From: Avena insularis
Lineage: Eukaryota > Streptophyta > Magnoliopsida > Poales > Poaceae
Length of the DNA stretch: 64,000 nucleotides
NCBI GenBank assembly: GCA_023614405.1
Contig: CM042684.1
Coordinates: 467,737,650 to 467,801,649 of the forward strand
Direction of reading: 5' to 3'
Positions within the stretch are counted from its first letter, which is position 1; each line of letters starts with the position of its first letter. The notes beneath the pieces were generated by a model, which saw nothing but the letters and a program-made list of their open reading frames with translations, was not told the origin of the DNA and ran no database searches. This document shows positions 44,962-54,702 of this stretch, piece by piece. The translations under genes and the position numbers were made by a program.

Positions 44962-44997
44962 CATCCCGATCCTCACCGGTGGCAACGGGGTGTGACA
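44962..44997 (+). repeat. 3' LTR of the small element, right piece
   Basis: CATCCCGATCCTCACCGGTGG... ends GTGTGACA and corresponds to 29911-29948. It resumes exactly after the nested Gypsy, apart from the duplicated CATCC. Confidence 0.85.
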
Positions 44998-45002
44998 GCT
45001 AC

Positions 45003-45950
45003 CTTGGACCGACGGAAATAGCGACAAACTCCAGGTCGCCCCAACGGCACCGCCGCTCGAAAATTCTTGAAGGGGGTTTCTACACTGCAGCAGGGGAGCC
45101 GGGGCGGCGCCCCTATAGTGGCACCACTTCATTCTTCAAGACTAATATGCACAACGCCCCTGTCTCTTCTAGGTTTCTCCTGTTCTCGTTTTGGATTCAT
45201 TTTTTTATTAGGGGAAATCGTTTTGGATTCTTGAGTGATTCATAAACTTTCAGGAATATTCTTTTTTGTAATATAAAACAAAAATTTGCCTTATATTTTT
45301 TCTTTCAAATATTTTGGCAAATATCTATACTTTCATACAAATAATCCAAAAATCATAAATTTTTCAACACAGATTCATCGAAGATTCATAGACAATAATA
45401 TTCATATAATACCAACAACGTTTCATTCAAGATCCATACGAGATTCACACCAGATTCATGTTTTATACATGTTGATCTAGAAAAGAAGAAATAAATCTTG
45501 ATACATCAGCAAGATTAATAAAGATTCATTCATGTGAAAATACAAAGTTTTAGATCGGTATTAACAGAAAAAAAACTAAATCAGCAAGATACATCACGAA
45601 CTGAATGAAAAAATCCCAAAAAACGATGATGCCTAGATCCGGTTTCTCTAGGGCTAATTCATTGGAGATTCATGAATATATGACTAAATCACTCTCAGAT
45701 TGACAGCAAATCCATACAAGATCCATAAAAAAATTAACACATACAAGATTCATATTAGATCCAACAACGTTTCATTATAGATCCTTTTCAGTTTTTCAAG
45801 TAAATCAAGATTCACACAAGAACCATACATGATCCAACAAAAAAGTTGACAAATCCGATTTTCACAGAATATGTATGAAAGATTCATCAAAGTTTCGAGT
45901 TCCACTCACAAGATACATGGAAGAAAATCAAGAAAAAAATACATGGTCCA
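45003..45950. other. AT-rich stretch without a gene
   Basis: No coding feature. From about 45370 to 45900 the phrase AGATTCAT / AGATCCATA / ATACAAGATTCA recurs many times at irregular spacing, a degenerate short repeat of unknown origin. Confidence 0.5.
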
Positions 45951-45954
45951 AGTC

Positions 45955-46195
45955 CGCGACCGCGTAGCGGCGCACTGGCGCGGAGGTCGTCTAGGAGGCG
46001 GCCGAGCTCCGCGACCATGTGCTCGACGGGCTGTACGAGGAGGCCGTGTGGTCCGCGCAGGATCCTCGTCCAGCACCCACCGCAGGTCGCCCACGTAGAT
46101 AACCAGGCCGCTGCGCTTGAGGAGGTGCGCGCCGGCGAGCTCCTCGGGGACCTCTCCTCGCTCGAGTTGTCGCAGCAGCTCGCCCGCGACGCCAA
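45955..46195 (-). pseudogene. SMAX1-like (Clp/HSP101-related) gene fragment
   Basis: Minus strand from 46193 reads GVAGELLRQLERGEVPEELA, then SGLVIYVGDLRWVLDED; after a one-base shift near 46040 it reads QPVEHMVAELGRLLDDLRAS. This series (GEVPxxL, VVYVGDLRW, PVEHMVAELGRLL) is that of plant SMAX1-like/D53 proteins, transcriptional repressors in strigolactone and karrikin signalling. The stretch between GEVPEELAGA and the VGDLRW motif is shorter than usual, so part is deleted. There is no start, ATPase part or EAR motif nearby. It is a captured or dead fragment. Confidence 0.6.
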
Positions 46196-46199
46196 GTTG

Positions 46200-46330
46200 G
46201 GCCCCAGCGTAAGGCGGCGCCGGGCTAGAGGAGGAGGACGCGGCTGCGGCGTCGGGCTAGAGGAGAAGGAGGCGGCGCTGCCGCCGGGCTAGAGGAGGAC
46301 GAGAAGGCGGCGGGGTCGGGACCTAGGGAG
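46200..46330. repeat. GC-rich repeats next to the SMAX1-like fragment
   Basis: CGGGCTAGAGGAGRAGGA occurs three times (about 46219, 46253 and 46288) with GGCGGCG between. These may be degenerate exon sequence or local duplications. Confidence 0.5.
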
Positions 46331-46613
46331 GAGGACACGGGGCAGTACGGGTGGGTGGACCGCTGGGACTGGATGGTTATCCTCTCCCCTAGGTAGCAGG
46401 GTAAATTCTAAATAGTACGAGGATCAAAATGCAAATATGTCTCAGATGATGACTAGTTGATTTCCGCACGAATCTCCAACGCACAGACGGGAAGATGGTG
46501 TCGGGGGCCCAACTTACGCTGGAGAAATCCACTCTGGGTATAGTACGTACGTCGTGGAGATCAGGACTCTTAATTTGCAGCGAGAACACGAAGAGAGAAT
46601 CGATCGGATTGTT

Positions 46614-46668
46614 CTTACTTGCGGCCCTTGGCGGCGGATTTGATCGGCTTCCCCTTCCCCGCCGTCAT
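46614..46668 (-). pseudogene. Possible first exon of the split HMG-box gene
   Basis: Minus-strand ATG at 46668 opens MTAGKGKPIKSAAKGR and reaches AA|GTAAGA, a consensus donor (read through, the next codon is TAA). A short Lys/Ala/Gly-rich first exon is usual for plant HMGB genes. Upstream is leader-like sequence with CCCTAACCCTAG, near the telo-box motif seen before many housekeeping genes. It lies on the other side of the nested insertions from the HMG exons, on the same strand and in the right order. The link is inference. Confidence 0.35.
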
Positions 46669-46838
46669 GTCGGCTAGTGCGGAGAGTAAGGCATGAGGAT
46701 GGTGGAGACGAGGAATCGAGGAGCAATGGCGGAAGGAGGGGTGTGGTGCTAGGGTTAGGGCAAGAGAGGATCGAGACGATGTGGTACCTGTTGGCCAAAA
46801 ATAAAGTCATGGGTCAACTGAACGAGGCCGGTAAAATG

Positions 46839-47095
46839 TACTCCCTCCATTCCAAGGCTTAAGGCATATAATTATTTTGAAAAGTCAAGTCATGTAAAGT
46901 TTGACCAAACTTTTAGAAAAATCTATTAAGAACTATTATATTATATAGATATCATGTAAAAATATGTTTCATGAGGTACGAAAGGATATGGATTAGGTAG
47001 TGTAAATATTAATATTTTTCTCTAAAACTTGGTCAAACTTTAGTTGATTTGACTTTTGAAAAAAATTATATGCCTTAAGCCTTGGGACGGAGTAG
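46839..47095. mobile_element. Stowaway MITE
   Basis: CTCCCTCCATTCCAAGGCTTAAG at the left and CTTAAGCCTTGGGACGGAG at the right form inverted ends, with TA outside (46839-46840 and 47094-47095). The interior also folds (GGCATATAATTATTTTGAAAAGTCAA against TTTGACTTTTGAAAAAAATTATATGCC). It lies about 260 bp upstream of the RING-H2 gene start. Confidence 0.85.
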
Positions 47096-47357
47096 TATGT
47101 AGAAGTAATAAGAGGTAAAGTCCTGTGTAAACTAAACAGGACATTGATCGGGAACAGTCCTCCTATATCACGTCACGTACAATTCTTTCGAACCGAATTC
47201 CTATTTGCTAGGCTAGGGTTCTGAAAGCTTCTAGACCATAAGAGCAACACCTGGTCAGTTAAGAAAGCCTTAGAAAATACAAAGGGCAAAATCGTTCTTT
47301 TGTTCGAGGCAATCAACAATCTTCCATCGTGGTCGTGGTGGTTACGTGGGAGATCCG

Positions 47358-47918
47358 ATGGCGATCATCGACTTTATCATCGAACTTTTATTCTGGGCGA
47401 GCGGCGCCGTGGAGCTCGTCTTCTTCTTCCGGCTCGTCTACGTCGTCATCTCAAGAAGGATAAACATCCGCGGCGGCGCCCGAGACCCCGACGACCAGGG
47501 CTCGTACACCGCCATTGGCGACGGCAGCCAAGACTCTAGTCATTACGACGAGGAACAGGGCGTCATCAGCGACGCAGAAGGCGGCGATGGCGACAGATGC
47601 TGCATATGCCTGGAGCAGCAGCCGCAGGACGCCGGCGAGACGTGCCGGCGGCTGCAAGGATGCGGCCACGTCTTCCACGCCGCGTGCATCGACGAGTGGA
47701 TGAAGAGGAGCCGCACCTGCCCGTCGTGCCGGACGCCGGTAAAGCTTTCTGCACGAGCCCGAGCACGAGTGCTTAGCGAAGACACTGATTTTCTGAATCG
47801 CGTCGTTATGTGGTGTTTCTTTTTGCACTACTGTTTGAGTTACTATGTCGATGGTGAGTCCACAGATGACTACCTGTTGGCGATCAAGAAAGCAATAGTA
47901 ATGAAACTTGTTCAGTAG
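47358..47918 (+). CDS. RING-H2 zinc-finger protein with N-terminal membrane segment (probable E3 ubiquitin ligase)
   Basis: I take the ATG at 47358 (MAIIDFIIELLFWASG), giving 186 residues; the longer frame would need a GTG start. Residues 3-33 are hydrophobic and form one or two membrane passes, followed by a basic SRRINIR stop-transfer. Residues 81-124 hold C-x2-C, C-x-H-x2-H, C-x10-C-x2-C (CCICLEQ, GCGHVFHAACIDEW, CPSC), a complete RING-H2 that would bind an E2 enzyme and transfer ubiquitin at a membrane. An acidic linker lies between. The tail contains a second hydrophobic patch (VVMWCFFLHYCLSYY). The GLD motif typical of the ATL family is not seen, so this is an ATL-like or other small membrane RING protein. 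The frame is open, GC-rich in its first two-thirds, and single-exon. Confidence 0.8.
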   Translation: MAIIDFIIELLFWASGAVELVFFFRLVYVVISRRINIRGGARDPDDQGSYTAIGDGSQDSSHYDEEQGVISDAEGGDGDRCCICLEQQPQDAGETCRRLQGCGHVFHAACIDEWMKRSRTCPSCRTPVKLSARARARVLSEDTDFLNRVVMWCFFLHYCLSYYVDGESTDDYLLAIKKAIVMKLVQ

Positions 47919-49206
47919 ATGTCTAATCTGAGTTCAGATATAGTACGACCTGGTATTCACTCATTGTACAGGTGGTTCCTCATGATATACACATGCATGA
48001 TCACCTAACAATGCGCATTGGATTCATGTCAAGTTACTAAGACTGGTTATAGTGGATATGATAATATCTCGACAATGTATTATCATAATACATTGTATTG
48101 GTAAGTCTTATTATATTTATTGTTTTGTAAATCGCATGGCAAAATTGTGTACAATTTTTTATACTAAATTTTCTAGTTTTAAATGATATGATACCTATTT
48201 CTACCTATAACAATACTACCATCTCTCATCATTAATTGCAGTCGTACATCATCTTTTTGGAAGAACTCCATATAACCTCCCACAAGTTTCAGAGTTTGGA
48301 CACAGCACCCCCTCAAGTCAAAACTGGCTCACTTAATAACCCCCTAAACTTTGCAAAACCAGACGAATGTCCCCTCAAGTCAAATTATTCGGCAGAGATC
48401 TAATATGAGTTCGGATATACTTGCTATTCATTTATTGTACATGTGTTATTCATGCTATATACTCCTAACAATGCCCATTGGATTCAACATGATCATCTAA
48501 TAGTGCCTATTTTTTTGGACAATCAATACCATGATATATTTATAGCAAATAGTACATGGTAGAGATACATTCAATCGATAACAAAATAAAGTATAAAAGA
48601 AACTAGCAAATCTTTGAGGTCTTCAATCTCTTTCTTCTTCCAAAACATAATCTTACAGTTTGCTTCTGGAACACTAACAGATACCAAACCATAACCTGTA
48701 AATATCAAGGAAGGTTCTCCCATAATTTTTTGAGCCGCAGTACCAAGGCTACGTGCACGCGCGCAACCATTAGGGTAATCAATCAACTCCAACAAGAGAT
48801 CCAACACAAGCAGCCTGATCGACGTCGTTGGCGAATCGAGAGTACGAATCACTATTGTCGAGGACGTAGCGGCCGGGACAAATATTGCGAGAATAATCCT
48901 CCCGACAACCACGAGAAAAAAATCTAAATTGATCTGGTGAAGGAAGATATGAAAGACCGTACCGATAGAATCTTAATCTTTAAACACCACCATTGACGCT
49001 GAGAAAGAGATCTCGTTGTCGAAAGAAAAGCCGAAGATCGCTTATTATAGACGATGACATCTCCATTATCATAGAGGTCAAGACGACCAAAACACTAATC
49101 TAATATTTGAAAACACTAGTTTTATTGTAGATTCATGCCAGCTATTGATGGTAATGTTTCATTGTTGGCAAATTCTAATTCATCCATGCTCTTTCCATGC
49201 GACGTG
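47919..49206. other. 3' flank of the RING-H2 gene, with a diverged direct duplication
   Basis: The segment 47920-48025 (CTAATCTGAGTTCAGATAT, ...TTCACTCATTGTACA, ...CTAACAATGCGCATTGGATTCA) recurs in diverged form at 48398-48488 (CTAATATGAGTTCGGATAT, ...TTCATTTATTGTACA, ...CTAACAATGCCCATTGGATTCA). Between them lies AT-rich sequence. From 48250 to 48390 is a CCCCCTCAAGTCAAA repeat pair. A 113-codon minus-strand frame at 48571-48912 has no ATG start and no known motif. Confidence 0.5.
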
Positions 49207-49375
49207 CTCCCTCTGTTTCAAAATATAACATATTTTAACTTTGTGAAAGGAGTGTATCTAAACCTATTTTAGTGTGTAGGTTCATCTAGATTTGGAGTGA
49301 ACCTACGCACTAAAACGAGTCTAGATACACTCTTTTTATAAAGCTAAAACATATTATATTTTGAAAGGGAGGAAG
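49207..49375. mobile_element. Stowaway MITE
   Basis: CTCCCTCTGTTTCAAAATATAACAT (49207) and TATTATATTTTGAAAGGGAGGAAG (to about 49375) form imperfect inverted ends; a TA follows at 49376-49377. The interior contains GTGTAGGTTCA / TGAACCTACGCACTAAAA, a second inverted pair. Size and ends fit a Triticeae Stowaway. Confidence 0.8.
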
Positions 49376-49775
49376 TAATTTTTTCACCTGATTTTCACTA
49401 TGGGAGTGACCACATGTAGGGAATGTGTCACCATAGAATAACATCATCGTATCGATTGATAAATCCAAAAATTTAAAATGATTTATCTCATAAATCATAT
49501 ACCCGATTAGTGATCTATTTTCACCACCGACTTTATCACGATGAGCATTTCAAAACATGATCCTATGTTACTAAGTTTCGACAAGAAAATCCATCACTGC
49601 CGTCCAAATGAGGTTAGCATGGTTGCCAGATTAGCAACAAACAACTTCCATGATAATTGTGTATAATTATATTTGACGATCTACACGTCTTAGACATCAA
49701 AATGATCTGCAAATTTAGAGAGAAGCCTTAAGATGTGCCCAGTAACTAAGAGATGACATCGTTCCACAGAACATA

Positions 49776-50444
49776 GCGATTTTTTAAAAAAATAATACAC
49801 TTTATTTAATGATTCTGACATGTATTGCACGATTTTGAAAATTTACAAAACTAGCACATAGTCGGCTTCGCCCTGGCCGAATAGGCCAATCGGCATGGGC
49901 CAAGCCGAGTTAGCTCCATTCGGCCAAGAGCAGACCGACTGCATGTGGCCGCGTGGGGTTGCGAGGTCCACATGCTCCATTCGGTCAGGCCCAAGCTGAA
50001 TGCCCATTCGGCCAGGCCCAGACTGATTGCATGCTCCATTCGGTCAGACCCAGACCGAATGCCCATTCGGTCCGAAGTAGGCCGAATGGAAGTCACCGGG
50101 TTAACCACATCACAGGCCGCCCGCTCCTCTTCTTCTTTTCCTCCCGTCGCTAGCTTCTTCCTCTCTCTCATGCGCATTTGGCTTGAGCCTGACGGAATGC
50201 TCCATTCGGCCTGGGCGTGACCGAATGGTCCATTCGGCCTGGGCCTAATCAAATGGAGCATTCGGTCAGGGCCTGACCGACTGCATGTTGGGTTGTCAGC
50301 CGACGACCCACTCGGTCAGGACCTGGCCGAATTGGTTCACTCGGTTAGGGCGAAGCCGACAATGTGCTACTTTTGTAAATTTTTAAAATCGTAGAATACA
50401 TGTCAAAATCACTAAATAAAGTGTATTATTTAAAAAAAATCATG
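49776..50444. mobile_element. Fold-back element with long inverted arms and CATTCGG repeats
   Basis: The left arm (about 49776-49875, ATAATACACTTTATTTA, CATGTATTGCACGATTTTG, AGTCGGCTTCGCCCTGG) is an inverted, roughly 85-90% match of the right arm (about 50345-50444). AGAACATA stands directly outside both ends (49768-49775 and 50445-50452), an 8 bp target duplication. Between the arms are many CATTCGGYC / GRCCGAATG units in both orientations. It has no transposase. The 8 bp duplication fits hAT or, with one mismatched base, Mutator-type elements; the termini (GCGATTTTTT / CATGATTTTTT) match neither well. Confidence 0.8.
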
Positions 50445-50452
50445 AGAACATA

Positions 50453-53400
50453 TAGCACATTACATCAATGTAAAATGATTTACATGAAAGTGACAAACAA
50501 GTTATTTTTAATCGGGGACTAAGTAGAAATAATCTGGCAAGTATATGGCAACAATCGCAACTACTCACAAATAAATTATTTTAATCAAGCAACTAAGTAG
50601 TGCATAATCCAGTAAATATATATATATATATGACAACAATTTGACAAATTCCGACAAACGGATTCTTTTTTTAATCTGACAACTAAGTACTAATAATTTG
50701 GCAAGTAACTGTGCAACTATCAGTGAAAAAATGTTCTCGAAACATATTAACATGGGATTTAGTTTCGAAGTTCTCGCCCTGATGAAGGTAACGGTGAAAA
50801 CGGCTTGTCAATCTGGTTAACAGTTTGAGAGATAAAACTATTTTCATGTGGCACGCAGTGTATTTGTGTGCTTGGTTGCTCTTCTCTTTAAATATCATAT
50901 CGTGTGGTAGAGGTTCTCTTTAAATATTATACGTGTGGTAGAGGTGGATGACTGGTATTCTTAATTTTATTTGTAGTTGAATAATCTTAACTTCTTAAGA
51001 TGTAATCACAAAGAACTAGTTAAGTAGGCTTGGTCAAATTCGTGGTCTTTGTCCTCGTCCCAATTGGGTAATGACTTGAATATAGAACTCTAAACTAACA
51101 AAAAAAAACATTTCAACTATGAGTGTATAAACATTTTTGTATATGAAAAACATGATCACAAGAAAATAACATGCCCGATTGAATTAGTAAGAGAACTCAT
51201 GGTTCGTCGGAGTTGGGAATATTTCCTGGCCCTTCTGGATATTGACTTCTTCGGGACGGTGATCTCTTGACATTGTGGTCGTCAACATCTTCTGGTCTAC
51301 TCCGACGATTTCACCAGGGTTTTTTCAAACATTTTTCGACACGATCTTTGCTCCGCCGGAGGCCAAGAGGCGGCATCAAGTTTTGCTCATGGCGTGCCAT
51401 GGAGGGATGCAGAAGGAAGAGGTTGCTGAAGTTTTAAGGACTTACATGTTTTTACTTGTAAGGATGTTCTTGTACGGGCCTGTTTTAGATAATATTTTTT
51501 TTGACTTTTTCGCAAAAATAATTAATAAGAGAATCGATAGAAGTTAATTAGTCTGTGCCTTTATTATGTCCTTATTGTGCATCCTTTAAAAGGCTATTTT
51601 GATGATAGATTCATTAAGGCTAATCATATCTAGAAGTTTTAACATAATGTGAAAAAAATAATGCAGCTTATATACTCTATCGACTTGGGACCGTCACAAA
51701 AGCGAGTCCTTAGTCTTATGGTTCTATTTCTAGCTCGCGTTTTTGTAGAGAAATATATTAATATCAAGATATCAGTTTACCCTATTTCTATAATAATATA
51801 ATATCAAGAGCCAGTTGTGACATGAAAAATATACATAGCAAAAAAAGGAAAAAGATATTGCTTGAGAAATTGATCAACCGATTAGTGACTCGCAGCCGCA
51901 GGAAACAAGCACCACAATTTTCAACACCCAGGTTGCAAAAGAGGCTCTCTGATACCAACTCCACCAGGAAGAGACCAATTAACAAGTGTTATTGTCCCTC
52001 GATCGAAACAACAAAGTCAGATCATGGGGTTTCACCCTAGAAATAGTCAAAGAAATCTCCACACAATGTCTTCAACAAAAAAGCAGCAGGACCTCTGCCA
52101 TTGCAAGTATGACAAATAAAAGTCAGGCCTAAGGTTTTCACCCCAAAGTTCAAGACTCGGTACTCGAAGAGTGTCAACAAAAGTTGTTGAAAATACACCT
52201 AAGATGCAATTATAGAGATGCTTATATTTTCTTGTATCCATGATTTATTATATATGTTCCTTGAATATAGTAAGACGTGGATTGGTTGATGAGTATGTTT
52301 TGCAGGTAATGGACATAGATATGTCAAACCAAATATGTGGGTACATGTTACGAAAATGTGGTTGGACTGACCCAACACGAGACATGGATATAATGCTTAC
52401 AGTTCTCTCTCTACACGATGTGTACGCTTTGTCCTTAGACCTGAGATTGTCGCATGTACTTCAGACGTGAATCTACCTGCTTAGATGCTATCATACGGTA
52501 CACCGTAATAGGTTAGTTATAATCTTAGCTTTCGGGTCTATCATGGAGCATGTTGCGAAGCATGAGCAATCAAGATGGGATTTGTTCCTCTCGCCGTGAG
52601 AGGCATATCTCTGAGCCCTAGACCAAAGGAATAACATGTACGTAATGTAGTGGGACGGCTTCCTCCAACGGCTGGGGGTGGGGGTGGTAAATGTGCTGGC
52701 TTGCGAGGCCTTCTAACCTTCTCTACATGTCCCCTAGGTGCTTAATTTGTCGTCGAAGCTTGTATACTAGATGACTTTTCACACTTAAAAACTGAAACAA
52801 GCAACTAAATTACAATTTAGTAGTTGGCAAATTAATTAGCGGAAAACCTCATGACCGTCACAGAATACGACTTTTCACTAAATGGCCATTTGAAACTCAC
52901 ATGGACCCTTGTCCAGAATTTGCACAAATTCAAAAATAGGTGTCGTTCTCGCAAGAGGTCCCATCAGTTTTAGCCAGGTAACCTCCTCCTTCTTCTTCAG
53001 TTAGTCAGTCTCTGGCAAAAACAACATCAGCTGACCTGTCAACGGTCTTGCTTAAAAAAAAGGAGGAACACTCGTGCAATGCAGTGTGCCCTCTGGTTCA
53101 CGCCATTAGCTAGGGACTGTTATCCAACTCTCACAAAAGAGGAGTATACGTACCTTGTCCCTGTCGACGGGATGGTGGTGCTACGAAGCACGCCAACGGT
53201 GCAGATTAATCAGGATGGGAATGTACATATACATATGCCCAAGTGGGCAAGTGGCGTGCATCAATTGCTTCAGATAGTACTAACGGTACAGCCTTGACTT
53301 CTCGACCATAAGCTTATTATGTTACTCCTGGACACGGTAGAAGTACGCATCAGAAAATTAACCCCGCCGCGTGTAGAAGTAGATTGCTGGGGGTTGTAAG

Positions 53401-54660
53401 ATGTACTTTGTCATTTTGGAGGAAGCAACGTGAGACTGATAAGGAGAGTAAAGGAAAGTGGTGGCGAGAGAGCCACGCGGGCTTTGGAGATCGGAAAGAT
53501 ACTGCCACTACTACTCGTGTGCAGTGTGGTGAAAAACCTGTGTCTAAAAAAATCTTTTTGGTCTTAGACCTATGTCTAAACAGTGGAGGAGACGAGTCTA
53601 GCCAAGATTTTTTAAACTCTGAGTCTAGTACTAGACATATGTCTAAAAAAATTATATGTCAGATAGGCCCACTTGTCAGTGTATGGTAGACTTTCTATAT
53701 TGATTCTTTTTATTCTGATTGGTAGGGCTTTTGTATGTGCTAAACGCTGGAGCATATTTTATTTCTTAGACTCGAGTCTAGCAATTTTCTTAGCATGAGT
53801 CTAACAATATCTCACACTGTACATGCCCTCAAGCATGTTCGGGACTATACTACTCTTTTGTCTTTGAAGGAAACAGCTATGGGGCACCATTTTTTCCCCA
53901 ATTGACGGGGCGGCCAGCGCGGGTCAGCATGTGCAAGCGCAACAGCGTACGTCTTGGAACGCATCTGGCAAGAAAGGAACCCAGCAAAAATGTCAATGCC
54001 GAATAATCATGTCCCAATGTAGGAGCATCATGTTGAGTGGCTAGCATGGATGATGATGCGCACCGAGCTGGCAGCGGCCGGCCTTTCTGCCCAAAAGCCG
54101 GTGAAGGCTAGCTGGAAATGCGGCCACTCCTCGATCCTCATTGAGCATTTCCAGCGGCGCGACATATTCGTCGTCCGTCGGCTACCGTGCACTCCCCGCC
54201 TCTTTTCTCCTCCTTTGGACGGACGGACCGGAAAGGCCGGCAGCTCGGTCCCCGGCCGCACCACCGCAACCACCACCCACGGACGCCGTGTATGTACCCC
54301 TCCACGGCACTGCTGGCCTTGCTCGTACCTGCGCCATCAATTACCCAATCATCATTACAATTTGCAAGACCGTCAAGTACAGTAGTATACCAGCACAAAT
54401 GACTCGCTTGCTGCGTGCAACAGGAGGAACCAAGAATGAGGAGCACAAATTGATATTACATGGAGTATTTCTTTCCTTTGTTACAAGATTCAACAACTAA
54501 AATAAGGAAGCAAAGAATGTTGTGTATGCACAGTTGATCAAATTACTCTGTTTGTATCCCAATGGGACTAAAGAATCGTGACAGCCTAACTACAACTAGA
54601 AGGCAAGCAACCCAATTCTGTACACAAGAATTTCCTACACTTTTTTTTCTGGAATTTTTC
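50453..54660. other. Gene-poor region
   Basis: No supported gene over about 4.2 kb. A stretch at about 52255-52620 (ATAGTAAGACGTGGATTGG, GTACATGTTACGAAAATGTGG, CCTCTCGCCGTGAGAGGCATATCTC) resembles the inside of a Triticeae LTR without its ends. From 53540 to 53830 the motif GTCTA / TAGAC recurs densely (AGACCTATGTCTAAA, CGAGTCTAG, TAGACATATGTCTAAA). ORFs here have no motif. Confidence 0.4.
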
Positions 54661-54702
54661 AGCTGTTCCTTCCTACGGATCAATGAATGTCGCGGAAGAA
54701 TT

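Larger units (their letters stand above)
29667..44997 (+). mobile_element. Small gag-bearing LTR element, split by the second Tat Gypsy
   Basis: The 5' LTR ends GGGGTGTGACA at 29948 and the 3' LTR ends in the same bases at 44997. About 220 bp before these ends are nearly identical (from TCTCGGYAGCTACATAACC at 29740 and 31782). The 13.0 kb Gypsy at 31958-44961 interrupts the 3' LTR after CATCC. A tRNA-Met type primer site follows the 5' LTR. GCTAC occurs at 29662-29666 and at 44998-45002 and may be the target duplication, but the first 70 bp of the 5' LTR do not align with the 3' LTR, so the left end is uncertain. The own length is about 2.3 kb, too short for full pol: a deletion derivative or non-autonomous form. 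Confidence 0.6.

Noticed and set aside
45871..46292. Plus-strand frames rich in Arg
   Set aside because: Mirror frames of the SMAX1-like fragment.
47346..47357. Earlier start of the RING-H2 frame
   Set aside because: It would need a GTG codon; the first ATG is at 47358.
48571..48912. 113-codon minus-strand frame
   Set aside because: It starts at GTG, has no recognised motif and lies in AT-rich repeat-like sequence.
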